64,000 nt of DNA, taken from contig NZ_JAMXMV010000008.1 in assembly GCF_024055715.1 (NCBI RefSeq), positions 248,001 through 312,000 of the forward strand, written 5' to 3'. Origin of the DNA: Actinoallomurus soli. Lineage in GTDB: Bacteria; Actinomycetota; Actinomycetes; Streptosporangiales; Streptosporangiaceae. Positions 54,558 through 63,317 of the stretch are shown piece after piece; position 1 is the first letter of the stretch; every line of letters starts with the position of its first letter. A program made the translations under genes and the position numbers. The notes below the pieces were generated by a model. It was not told the DNA's origin, searched no databases, and saw only the letters and a program-made list of their open reading frames with translations.

Positions 54558-56273
54558 TCAGGTGCGGTCCTTGCGGAGGGCGTCCAGGGCGAGCAGGGCG
54601 ACGTGCAGGGACGCGCACGACTCGACGTCCTCCAGGTCCGCGCCGAGCACCCGTTCGATGCGCCGCAGCCGTTCGTACAGCGCGGGCCGGGACAGGTGGG
54701 CCCGCTGTGCGGCGAGCACCTTGTTGCGCCCGCTCCCGAGGTAGACGCCGAGCACGTGGACGAGGTCGCTGCCGCGCTGCGCGTCGTAGGTCAGCAGCGG
54801 GCCGAGCTCGCGTTCGGTGAACGTCTGCAGCCGCGCGTCCTCGCGGAGCAGGTGCAGCAGGCCGCGGAGCCGCAGGTCGGGCAGACGGTAGAACAGCCGG
54901 CCGTCGTTGCGCCCGGCGGCGACGTCGGCGACCTGCTCGGCCTCCAGGAACGACCGGCGGACGTCGCGTACGGACTCGACGGTCGACCCCACGGCCATGA
55001 CGAACTCCTCCGCGCCGCCGCGCGCCCGCGCGGCGCGGCCGGCCGCCGTACGGTCGCGGCCCGCCGGCGCCGGCCCGCAGTGGTGGGCGCGGAGGCGTTG
55101 CGCGACCTCGCACAGGACGTCGTCCTCGACGGCGCGGGAGGGCAGGGAGGCCAGCACGCCGACCCTGGCCTGCGGCGAGCTCTCGTCGAGGGCGCCGACG
55201 AGAGCGGACAGGTTCGCCTCGCGGCAGGCCGCGGCCGTCGCCTCGGCCAGGTCGGTGAGCGACGCCGCCGACGCGCCGTTCGCCAGGCCGAGCGCCGGCG
55301 GAGGGCCGGACGGGGCCGGCGGGCGGGGGAGCACCACGATGCCGAGCAGGCGACGGCCGGTGAGCGGGACGCCGAGGGCGCGGGCGCGGGCCGCCGCCTC
55401 CTGCGGGTCGGCGTACGCGTGCGCGAGGATGCCGCTGATGATCGAACCGTGCGCCTGGCGTTCGAGGCTCTCGGCGTGCCGGTCGAGCAGCCGCCCGAGG
55501 GCGAGGGTCGTCGCCGCCCGCTCGATGAGGACGACGTCGCGGGGCGAGGGCGGGTCCATCGAGGTGATGATCAGCCGCCCCCAGTCCTCACCGCGCGCGC
55601 CGACGACGGTGACCAGCCACCGGGAGGACTCGTCGTATGCGGTGCGCTCCTCGGGCCGTACGGACCGCGAACGCGTCTCCCAGCCGGTCAGCAGCTCGGC
55701 CGGGTCGGAGCCGGCCAGCTCGGCGGCCAGGACCTGGTGGGCGAGGTTCTCCAGAACGACGGGGCGCGCGACGAGGGTGGCCACCTGCCGGACCACCTCG
55801 GCCGGCGGCGCGCCGTCGACGGACAGCTGGGTGAAGACCTCGTGCAGCTTCTCCGAGGCGCGCAGCTCGGCCAGCTGCGCGTCGATGATCCGGGCGTGCA
55901 CCGCCTCGGTGACGTCGACGAACGGCGTCTCCCGCGCCCAGGCGATCAGCGGGAGGCCGTGCTCCTCGGCCGCCGCGACCAGCGCGTCGGGCAGCGTGCG
56001 CGCGTACTTGCGGCCGAGCTCGACGATCAGGCCGCTGACGCCGACCTCGGCCAGCTCGGCGACGTACGCGCGCAGGCGCTGCGGGTCGTCCGGCAGCGCG
56101 ATGCCGGTGGTGAGCACCAGCTCGCCGCCGCGCAGCAGGTGGGCGATGTCGGTGACCTCGGCGGAGTGCACCCAGCGGACGCGGGCGTCGAGGTGGTCCG
56201 CGCCGGCGATGATCCGCGGCTCGCCCCGCCGGACCGCGTCGAGCCGCAAGACGTCGGCCAGAGTGGGCAGCAC
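54558..56273 (-). CDS. PucR family transcriptional regulator
   Basis: 571 residues. The N-terminal PucR purine-catabolism domain (ADVLRLDAVRRGEPRIIAG, VSGLIVELGRKYA) is followed by a GGDEF-like middle region. The C-terminal PucR HTH has LGVYLGSGRNKVLAAQRAHL, then RPALYERLRRIERVLGADLE. GTG at 56273 is preferred, since family members begin MLPTxxxVLxL; a TTG at 56291 would add six residues. No SD is visible, and TAGCAT lies about 10 bases upstream of the GTG, so leaderless initiation is possible. PucR proteins control purine, pyrimidine or amine catabolism, in keeping with the divergent transaminase-MMSDH genes. Confidence 0.88.
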   Translation of the reverse strand: MLPTLADVLRLDAVRRGEPRIIAGADHLDARVRWVHSAEVTDIAHLLRGGELVLTTGIALPDDPQRLRAYVAELAEVGVSGLIVELGRKYARTLPDALVAAAEEHGLPLIAWARETPFVDVTEAVHARIIDAQLAELRASEKLHEVFTQLSVDGAPPAEVVRQVATLVARPVVLENLAHQVLAAELAGSDPAELLTGWETRSRSVRPEERTAYDESSRWLVTVVGARGEDWGRLIITSMDPPSPRDVVLIERAATTLALGRLLDRHAESLERQAHGSIISGILAHAYADPQEAAARARALGVPLTGRRLLGIVVLPRPPAPSGPPPALGLANGASAASLTDLAEATAAACREANLSALVGALDESSPQARVGVLASLPSRAVEDDVLCEVAQRLRAHHCGPAPAGRDRTAAGRAARARGGAEEFVMAVGSTVESVRDVRRSFLEAEQVADVAAGRNDGRLFYRLPDLRLRGLLHLLREDARLQTFTERELGPLLTYDAQRGSDLVHVLGVYLGSGRNKVLAAQRAHLSRPALYERLRRIERVLGADLEDVESCASLHVALLALDALRKDRT

Positions 56274-56314
56274 ATCTGTGATGCTATGCAAACGCCGACG
56301 TGAGGAGGTACCCG

Positions 56315-56590
56315 ATGGAGCGGCTGGACGCCGACGCGATCGACCGCGAGATGGCGACGGTCCCCGGCTGGGAGCTGGCAGAGGACGCGATCGTCAAGAC
56401 CCTGAAGTTCGCGGACTTCGCGGAGGCGATGGCGTACGTGAACCGTGTCGCGGAGGTCGCCGAGGAGCTGAACCACCATCCGGACATCACGATCCGCTGG
56501 AACCGGGTCACCCTGACGCAGAGCACGCACGTCGCGGGCGGTCTGACGGAGTACGACTTCCGGCTCGCCCGTCGCCTCAACGAGCTCTGA
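56315..56590 (+). CDS. phhB: 4a-hydroxytetrahydrobiopterin dehydratase (pterin-4a-carbinolamine dehydratase)
   Basis: 91 residues. The catalytic EELNHHPDITIRWNRV and LTQSTHVAGGLTEYDF are characteristic. It dehydrates the pterin carbinolamine formed by aromatic-amino-acid hydroxylases, but no such hydroxylase is in the window; some members act as general pterin or moonlighting proteins. ATG at 56315 has GAGGAGG at 56302-56308. Divergent from pucR by 41 bases and upstream of the transaminase. Confidence 0.9.
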   Translation: MERLDADAIDREMATVPGWELAEDAIVKTLKFADFAEAMAYVNRVAEVAEELNHHPDITIRWNRVTLTQSTHVAGGLTEYDFRLARRLNEL

Positions 56591-56694
56591 TCGAGCGAGC
56601 GGTCCGGCCGGCCGACAGATTGCCAGTTGTGGCGGGCCGGTGCTGACACTCTGCTGGCTGGTGCGTTCGGGTGGTCAGCGGGAAGACTCGTGTC

Positions 56695-57957
56695 ATGTCG
56701 GACTTGCTTGCACGCCATCGCGCGGTCATGCCGAACTGGATGGCCCTCTACTACGACGAGCCGATCGAGATCGTCAGCGGGAAGGGCAGCCGCGTCACCG
56801 ACGCGGACGGCCACTCCTACCTGGACTTCTTCGCCGGCATCGTGACCAACACGCTCGGCTACGACCTCGCCGAGGTACGTGAGGCCGTCGAGCGGCAACT
56901 CCGCACCGGAGTGGTGCACACCTCGACGCTCTACCTGATGCGCGGCCAGGTGGAGCTCGCGGAGAAGATCGCCCGGCTCTCCGGCATCGACGACGCCAAG
57001 GTGTTCTTCACCAACTCCGGCACCGAGGCGAACGAGACCGCGCTGCTGCTCGCGACGTACGTCCGCAAGAGCAACCAGATCCTCGCGATGCGGCAGGGCT
57101 ACCATGGCCGGTCCTTCGGGGCGATCTCGGTCACCAGCAACCGGACGTGGAAGAACAACGCGCTCTCCCCGCTCAGCGTGTACTTCCTGCACGGCGGGGA
57201 CCGGCACCTCCCGCAGTTCCGCGGCCTGTCGGACGAGGACTACATCAAGGTCTGCGTGGAGGACCTGCGGCACACCCTCGCCACGGTCACGGCGGGCGAC
57301 GTGGCGGCCGTGATCGCCGAGCCGATCCAGGGCGTCGGCGGCTACACCTGCCCGCCGGACGGGCTCTACGCGGCGTACCAGGAGGTCCTCTCCGAGCAGG
57401 GCATCCTGTTCATCGCCGACGAGGTGCAGACCGGCTGGGGCCGGACCGGCCAGAACTTCTGGGGCATCCAGAACCACGGCGTGACGCCGGACATGATGAC
57501 CTTCGCCAAGGGGCTCGGAAACGGCTTCGCCATCGGCGGCCTCGTCGCGCGCCGCGAGCTGATGGACTCGCTCCACGCGACCGGCCTGTCGACGTTCGGC
57601 GGCAACCCGATCTCCACCGCCGCCGCCAACGCGACGCTCGACTACATCCTCGACCACGACCTGCAGGCCAACGCGGCGAAGGTCGGCGGCCAGATCATCG
57701 ACGGCCTGCGCGAGGCGGCCGCCCGCATGCCGTACGTCACCGAGGTGCGCGGCAAGGGGCTGATGTTCGCGATCGAGCTGACCGAGCCGGAGCTCGCCGC
57801 GCGGATGCTGGAGGAGACGAAGGCCCGCGGCCTGCTCATCGGCAAGGGCGGGCTGTACGGCAACACGCTCCGCATGGCGCCGCCGCTCACCCTCACCGAG
57901 GACGAGGGCAGGGAAGGCCTCGGCATCCTCGTCGACGCGCTGGAGGCGATCGCGTGA
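56695..57957 (+). CDS. Class III PLP-dependent aminotransferase (omega-transaminase)
   Basis: 420 residues. PLP-binding Lys in MMTFAKGLGNGFAIGG (about residue 270), with FFTNSGTEANETALLLA, QGYHGRSFGAISVTSN, IAEPIQGVGGY and FIADEVQTGWGRTG. Coupled by a GTGA overlap to an MMSDH-type dehydrogenase, so the likely substrate is beta-alanine or 3-aminoisobutyrate (giving malonate or methylmalonate semialdehyde), or another omega-amino acid. ATG at 56695 has GGGAAG upstream. In other actinomycetes this pair lies with hydantoinase genes under PucR; those are not in the window. Confidence 0.9.
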   Translation: MSDLLARHRAVMPNWMALYYDEPIEIVSGKGSRVTDADGHSYLDFFAGIVTNTLGYDLAEVREAVERQLRTGVVHTSTLYLMRGQVELAEKIARLSGIDDAKVFFTNSGTEANETALLLATYVRKSNQILAMRQGYHGRSFGAISVTSNRTWKNNALSPLSVYFLHGGDRHLPQFRGLSDEDYIKVCVEDLRHTLATVTAGDVAAVIAEPIQGVGGYTCPPDGLYAAYQEVLSEQGILFIADEVQTGWGRTGQNFWGIQNHGVTPDMMTFAKGLGNGFAIGGLVARRELMDSLHATGLSTFGGNPISTAAANATLDYILDHDLQANAAKVGGQIIDGLREAAARMPYVTEVRGKGLMFAIELTEPELAARMLEETKARGLLIGKGGLYGNTLRMAPPLTLTEDEGREGLGILVDALEAIA

Positions 57958-59444
57958 AGCAGATCACGCACTGGATCGGCGGCAAGCGCTGGACCGGGAC
58001 GGCGGAGCGGCACGGCGACGTCTACGACCCGGCGACCGGGCAGGTGAGCGGCCGGGTGGACCTCGCCTCGGCCGAGGACGTGGACGCGGCCGTCGCGGCC
58101 GCGCGCGAGGCGTTCCCCGCCTGGCGGGACGCGTCGCTCACCAAGCGCGCGGGCGTCCTGTTCGCCTTCCGCGAGCTGGTCGCCCGGCACCGCGACGACC
58201 TCGCCGCGCTGATCACCTCCGAACACGGCAAGGTACGGGCCGACGCGGCGGGTGAGGTCGCCCGCGGCCTGGAGGTGGTGGAGTTCGCCTGCGGCATCCC
58301 CCACCTGCTGAAGGGCGGCTACTCCGAGAACGTCTCCACGCGTGTGGACTCCTACTCCATCCGCCAGCCGCTGGGCGTCGTCGCCGGCATCACGCCGTTC
58401 AACTTCCCGGCGATGGTGCCGATGTGGATGTTCCCGATCGCCATCGCCTGTGGGAACACCTTCGTGCTCAAGCCCTCGGAGAAGGACCCGTCGGCCTCGC
58501 TGCTCCTCGCCGAACTGTGGCGGGAGGCGGGACTGCCCGACGGCGTCTTCAACGTCGTGCACGGGGACAAGACGGCGGTGGACGCGCTGCTCACCCACCC
58601 CGACGTGAGTGCGGTGAGCTTCGTCGGCTCGACCCCGATCGCGCGGTACGTCTACGAGACGGGCACCGCGCACGGCAAGCGGGTGCAGGCCCTCGGCGGC
58701 GCGAAGAACCACATGCTCGTGCTGCCCGACGCCGACCTGGACCTGGCCGCCGACGCGGCCGTCTCCGCCGGGTTCGGCTCGGCGGGGGAGCGGTGCATGG
58801 CGATCTCGGCGGTCGTCGCGGTCGACCCGGTGGGCGACGAGCTCGTCGCCAAGATCAAGGAGCGGGTGGCGAAGCTGACCGTCGGCCCCGGCGACGACGA
58901 CCGCTCGGAGATGGGCCCGCTGGTCACCGGGCCGCACCGGGACAAGGTCACGTCCTACCTCGACAGCGGGGTCGCGCAGGGCGCCACGCTGGCCGTCGAC
59001 GGGCGCGAGCACGAGCTGCCGGACGGGTCCGGATTCTGGCTGGGCCCGACGGTCCTGGACCACGTGACGCCCGAGATGGACTGCTACCGCGATGAGATCT
59101 TCGGTCCCGTCCTGTCGATCGTACGGACGGCGTCGTACGAGACCGGCATGGAGCTGATCGCCGCCAACCCGTACGGCAACGGCACCGCCGTCTTCACCAA
59201 CGACGGGGGCGCGGCCCGGCGGTTCTGCAACGAGGTCGAGGTCGGGATGGTCGGCGTGAACGTCCCGATCCCGGTGCCGATGGCCTACTACTCGTTCGGC
59301 GGGTGGAAGGCCTCGCTGTTCGGCGACACGCACATGCACGGCACGGAAGGCGTGCACTTCTACACCCGTGGGAAGGTCGTCACCTCCCGGTGGCTCGATC
59401 CCTCGCACGGCGGAGTGAACCTGGGCTTCCCCACCAACGGGTGA
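57954..59444 (+). CDS. mmsA: CoA-acylating methylmalonate-semialdehyde dehydrogenase
   Basis: 496 residues. Catalytic Cys in GSAGERCMAISA; Asn in TPFNFPAMVPMWMFPIA, typical of MMSDH; cofactor loop FVGSTPIARYVYE. This class oxidises methylmalonate or malonate semialdehyde to propionyl- or acetyl-CoA with NAD and CoA. The Glu that most aldehyde dehydrogenases use for water activation is replaced by Asn (LGGAKNHMLVLP), as expected of the CoA-acylating type. GTG at 57954 overlaps the transaminase stop. A very stable terminator follows. Confidence 0.94.
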   Translation: MKQITHWIGGKRWTGTAERHGDVYDPATGQVSGRVDLASAEDVDAAVAAAREAFPAWRDASLTKRAGVLFAFRELVARHRDDLAALITSEHGKVRADAAGEVARGLEVVEFACGIPHLLKGGYSENVSTRVDSYSIRQPLGVVAGITPFNFPAMVPMWMFPIAIACGNTFVLKPSEKDPSASLLLAELWREAGLPDGVFNVVHGDKTAVDALLTHPDVSAVSFVGSTPIARYVYETGTAHGKRVQALGGAKNHMLVLPDADLDLAADAAVSAGFGSAGERCMAISAVVAVDPVGDELVAKIKERVAKLTVGPGDDDRSEMGPLVTGPHRDKVTSYLDSGVAQGATLAVDGREHELPDGSGFWLGPTVLDHVTPEMDCYRDEIFGPVLSIVRTASYETGMELIAANPYGNGTAVFTNDGGAARRFCNEVEVGMVGVNVPIPVPMAYYSFGGWKASLFGDTHMHGTEGVHFYTRGKVVTSRWLDPSHGGVNLGFPTNG

Positions 59445-59455
59445 CCGTCCGGGGA

Positions 59456-59489
59456 CGTGACCGCACCCGCCGAGGCGGGTGCGGTCACG
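59456..59489 (+). terminator. Perfect 15-bp hairpin after mmsA
   Basis: CGTGACCGCACCCGC (59456-59470) pairs with GCGGGTGCGGTCACG (59475-59489) over CGAG. It starts 11 bases after the stop. Confidence 0.9.
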
Positions 59490-59505
59490 CGTGCCGGTCC
59501 ACCGG

Positions 59506-59613
59506 CCGCCGTGCACCGGCCACCCGCCGTGCACCGGCCACCCGCCGTGCGCCGGCCACCCGCCGTGCAGGGGCGACCCGTCGTGCACCGGCCACCCGTC
59601 GTGCACCGGCTGC
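59506..59613. repeat. 18-bp x6 tandem repeat
   Basis: Six units of CCGCCGTGCACCGGCCAC-type sequence at 59506, 59524, 59542, 59560, 59578 and 59596. The first two are identical; the others carry one to several changes each. Confidence 0.9.
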
Positions 59614-60096
59614 CGTCCGGCGGCGCTCTCCGGCGGTGCCGTCCGGGGCGGCTCGTCCCCGCATGACGTTATTGGGCGAAAAAGCGGCGCATGACCTTTG
59701 CCGTACTGGGTGGGAAATTCGGACGAGTGCATCGTGAATTCATTTCACGTGCCAGGGGAGTTCCGGTCGGCTTTAAAACGGCGTCCTGTCACCTGGAGGT
59801 CTAAGCGGGGTGGCGGAGGGTGGCCTCCGGCGGCGGGGTGGGTCACCATGGGCGAGGGGTTCGTGTACGGGGGTTACGCAAGATCATCAAAGCGGGGTTC
59901 CCGTGTGCCGGACGATCGTGAAAGGTCACGGCGCCGACGGTGGGGTATTGGTTCGCACTAACCCGGCTGTTTGACAGGCAAAACTACAAATACTAGCTGG
60001 GCCCCTTGACCTGCTCTGTGGCATACGACACACTCGGTCTTGTCGATAGCTGTTGGCGCAAACTTCAGAAGTTCCCCGGTTGCCAGGGAGCACCCC
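59614..60096 (+). promoter_or_regulatory. Less GC-rich spacer and promoter of the 98-residue gene
   Basis: 483 bases with no recognised gene, much richer in A and T than the surroundings (for example around 59690-59790 and 59950-60010). TTGACA at 59971-59976 is a good -35-like box; TACTAG at 59991-59996 is 14 bases further. A second candidate is TTGACC (60006-60011) with CACACT (60029-60034), 17 bases apart. ATACTAGCTGG at 59990-60000 also occurs at 50061. An in-frame stretch at 59698-59961 has no homology, no SD and odd composition, so I do not call it a gene. Confidence 0.45.
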
Positions 60097-60393
60097 ATGT
60101 CTGCCGACGACTCGCCCGACCAGACGCCGTTCTCGCTGCTCGCCGTGTTGGCGGCGCGCTACCCGGAGTGGACGATCTGGTTCGGCGAGGCCACCGGCCA
60201 CTGGTGGGCGCTGCCCCCGCACGACCGGGAGCCGGGTGTGTTCATCGAGGCTCCGACCGTGAAGGAGTTGGTGGAGTCCATAGAGGCGCTCAAAGCGCGC
60301 CCACGAGTCCCCTACCAGAGCGGCGGCCCGTCCCCGGGCGCGGCGCGGAGCAGGCTTCCCGCGGCCTCCAGGCCCGGCGGCCCGTTCCGATGA
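60097..60393 (+). CDS. Small protein of unknown function
   Basis: 98 residues with no signal peptide or membrane segment. Residues 12-75 look folded: PFSLLAVLAARYPEWTIWFG, then HWWALPPHDREPGVFIEAPT and VKELVESIEALKARP. The C-terminal 25 residues are Pro/Gly/Arg-rich. ATG at 60097 has CAGGGAG 6 bases upstream. Trp-rich small proteins of this kind occur near XRE/DUF397 regulators in actinomycetes, but I cannot assign a family. It has its own promoter region and a strong terminator downstream. Confidence 0.65.
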   Translation: MSADDSPDQTPFSLLAVLAARYPEWTIWFGEATGHWWALPPHDREPGVFIEAPTVKELVESIEALKARPRVPYQSGGPSPGAARSRLPAASRPGGPFR

Positions 60394-60529
60394 CCCGCCA
60401 CCCGCGATCGACGCGGCCGCACCGAAGCCGCGGTCTCAGGCGAGCATTTGCCGGTCACGCCGCCTCCCCCTCCAACACCTCCGTGACAGGCGTGACTTGC
60501 AGAGGGGCGCTCTCCTGAGGCCGCAGGGA

Positions 60530-60569
60530 GTCCGGGCAACCGTGTAGCCCCCGGCACGGTTGCCCGGAC
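60530..60569 (+). terminator. Perfect 15-bp hairpin
   Basis: GTCCGGGCAACCGTG (60530-60544) pairs with CACGGTTGCCCGGAC (60555-60569) over a 10-base loop. It lies 137 bases after the small gene and 91 before the solute-binding-protein gene. The rest of the 266-base gap (60394-60659) shows nothing else. Confidence 0.85.
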
Positions 60570-60659
60570 CTCCACCTCCTACCTCGTGGGTCCGGTCGGC
60601 ACCGGCGCACCCGAGTCGTTACGCTCGCCGCAGACGTTCGCGATGAGGACAGGAGCGGC

Positions 60660-61856
60660 ATGAGGCGTTCACGACGGCGCACGGCAGCCGTGTGGGCCAC
60701 CGTGCTGGCCGCCGTGCTCGGCCTGGCCGGCTGCAGCGGTGGAGGCGGCGGTCACCCGGTGAAACAAGAGGTCGTCCGGGCGGCCGACACGGTGGGACCG
60801 GGTGAGGGCTCGGTCGCCCTCCTGACCTGGAGCGGCTACGCCGAGGACGGCTCCAACGACCCGCGCGTCGACTGGATCACGCCGTTCCAGAAGAAGACCC
60901 GGTGCCGGGTGGACATCAAGTACGCGGCCGATCCGCAGGAGATGCTGCAGCTGATGTCCAAGCCGAACCTCCACTACGACGGCGTCGTGGCGCCGCCGGA
61001 GATCGCCGGGCAGCTCGTGGCGGATCGCCAGGTCGTTCCGGTCAACCCCGACCTCATCGACGGGTACAAGGACCTCGAACCCGCCCTCCGCGCGCAGCTG
61101 ACCAAGGGCGGCAAGCCGTACGGCGTGCCGTTCACCTGGGGAGCGAACCTCCTCATGTACGACCAGCGCGCCGTGCACCCGGCCCCGGACAGCTGGGGCG
61201 CGCTGTTCGACCCCGCGGAGGCCAAGAAGTACTCCGGCCGCCTCGTGGTGCGCGACAGCCCGCTGACGCTCGGCGACGTCGCCCTCTACCTCAAGGCCCA
61301 CCAGCCGAAGCTGCACATCAAGGACCCGTACGCGCTGACTCCCAAGCAGCTCGCCGCGGCCGCGTCCGTGATCAGCAGACAGCACCCGTACGTCAGCACC
61401 TACTGGCTCAATCCGTCCGACGCCATCGCCCCGTTCGCCGACGGGCAGGCCGCGCTGGCCCAGGCCTGGCCGTACCAGGTCGACGTGCTCAGCCGGAGCG
61501 GTCGCCCGGTCGCCGGAGTGACGCCGCGCGAGGGCGTCACCGGCTGGATGGACGCGTGGATGATCGGCGCCCGGGCGGACCACCCGAACTGCATGTACCA
61601 GTGGTTGAACTGGGTGAGCTCTCCCGAGGTGCAGCAGCAGGTGGCCGAGTGGGACGGCGTCGCGCCGGCCAATCCCGAGGCGTGCGGCCACGACCGGTTG
61701 CGCCCGCAGTTCTGCAGCGCGTACCACGTCGGCGACCGGGCGTACCTCGACAAGATCGTCTTTTCCCGTACGCCGACGGAGGACTGCGGCGGCGGTGGCG
61801 AGAACTGCGCGGATTACGCCGCCTGGACCCGCGCCTGGCAGGCCGCCCGTCGGTGA
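60660..61856 (+). CDS. Extracellular solute-binding lipoprotein (polyamine-type)
   Basis: 398 residues. A basic start and hydrophobic segment end in the lipobox LAGC (about residues 22-25), so it is a lipoprotein. The mature protein resembles PotD/spermidine-putrescine binding proteins: VALLTWSGYAEDG, PNLHYDGVVAPPE, GKPYGVPFTWGANLLMYD and EGVTGWMDAWMIGARADHPN. Two Cys pairs near the C terminus (EACGHDRLRPQFC, EDCGGGGENC) may form disulfides. ATG at 60660 follows ACAGGAG. No permease or ATPase gene is adjacent, so it would have to work with a transporter encoded elsewhere. Confidence 0.87.
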   Translation: MRRSRRRTAAVWATVLAAVLGLAGCSGGGGGHPVKQEVVRAADTVGPGEGSVALLTWSGYAEDGSNDPRVDWITPFQKKTRCRVDIKYAADPQEMLQLMSKPNLHYDGVVAPPEIAGQLVADRQVVPVNPDLIDGYKDLEPALRAQLTKGGKPYGVPFTWGANLLMYDQRAVHPAPDSWGALFDPAEAKKYSGRLVVRDSPLTLGDVALYLKAHQPKLHIKDPYALTPKQLAAAASVISRQHPYVSTYWLNPSDAIAPFADGQAALAQAWPYQVDVLSRSGRPVAGVTPREGVTGWMDAWMIGARADHPNCMYQWLNWVSSPEVQQQVAEWDGVAPANPEACGHDRLRPQFCSAYHVGDRAYLDKIVFSRTPTEDCGGGGENCADYAAWTRAWQAARR

Positions 61857-61880
61857 GCCCGGGGCCGCGCCGGGGTCTCC

Positions 61881-61985
61881 CCTGAGACGAGGAGACGCGC
61901 GCACCCGCGGCGAGAACATGGGCTCCCCGAGACAGGGAGACGCGGTCCCGGAGACGGGCGCGCCCTGAGACGAGGAGACGCGCGC
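61881..61985. repeat. 22-bp direct repeat
   Basis: CCTGAGACGAGGAGACGCGC plus two further bases occurs at 61881-61902 and at 61964-61985. Further GGGAGACGCGG and GGAGACGGGCGC copies lie between them. Confidence 0.85.
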
Positions 61986-62013
61986 TCGGCCGCCCCCGCC
62001 GAGCGCGCGTCTC
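61975..62013. terminator. Strong hairpin after the solute-binding gene
   Basis: GAGACGCGCGCTCGGC (61975-61990) pairs over 16 bases with GCCGAGCGCGCGTCTC (61998-62013). The second copy of the 22-bp repeat forms its left arm. Confidence 0.8.
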
Positions 62014-62020
62014 TCATCGG

Positions 62021-62060
62021 GCGTCCCGGGCTCCCCCCGGACCCGGGACGCTCCTTTTCC
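62021..62060 (+). terminator. Hairpin with T-run
   Basis: GCGTCCCGGG (62021-62030) pairs with CCCGGGACGC (62042-62051), followed by TCCTTTTCC. It is the most classical intrinsic terminator in the window and sits just before the end of the minus-strand zinc-ribbon gene. Confidence 0.85.
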
Positions 62061-62062
62061 GG

Positions 62063-62281
62063 TTAGGCCCTGATCTTCGCGCGCCGGCCCCGGGTCTGCT
62101 GGACCGGGATCCGCAGCGCCGGGGCGCAGTCGTCGCAGGCGAACACGCGAGAGTCGTCCGGCAGCCGGCCGACGTGGACGCGCGGTCGAGGCCACTTCTT
62201 GTGGCAGATCACGCATGCCTCGCCCCAGCACTGCTCGATGGTGAGACCCTTCGGATCGAATGTCGGTGTGGAACGGGCCAT
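62063..62281 (-). CDS. Small zinc-ribbon protein of unknown function
   Basis: 72 residues. CVICHKKW (about residues 23-30) and FACDDCAPAL (about 48-57) supply two CxxC pairs, a likely zinc site. It starts MARSTPTFDPKGLTIEQCW and ends in an Arg/Lys-rich tail (GRRAKIRA). ATG at 62281 is preceded by GGGGGGACGTC. It may bind nucleic acid or a partner protein; no family was recognised. Monocistronic, convergent with the solute-binding gene. Confidence 0.7.
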   Translation of the reverse strand: MARSTPTFDPKGLTIEQCWGEACVICHKKWPRPRVHVGRLPDDSRVFACDDCAPALRIPVQQTRGRRAKIRA

Positions 62282-62528
62282 GACGTCCCCCCAACTCCTC
62301 GGCTCCGTTCGGCCTCCATTTCTATCGGGGTGCTGGTGAGGCGTAAGTGTGAGAAACCACAAGGCGTCGCAAAGCCTCGGCGAATTGCCGGGCGCATACG
62401 ATTCACCGGGATTAGCGCTGGGTTTTGGTCAGCACTCAACTGTCATGGATGTCGGCCGGAACTCCGATCGGCGTGTCCATCCTCATCCGGGCTGACAGCG
62501 GAGCGTGAGCTGTGCGATTCTGCTGACG

Positions 62529-63230
<702 letters not shown>

Positions 63231-63317
63231 CCTCACGGAGATCGCCGCCTCCGATCGACCTGAGGGAGTCGGCCGGTTCGGATTGACGCGCGTGCGGCCG
63301 AGTGCTGGCCTGGGAGC

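Noticed and set aside
57642-59732. 696-codon minus-strand frame opposite mmsA
   Set aside because: Antisense shadow; mmsA has intact catalytic residues.
59698-59961. 87-codon frame in the spacer after mmsA
   Set aside because: No ribosome-binding site, no homology, and composition matches the surrounding non-coding DNA.
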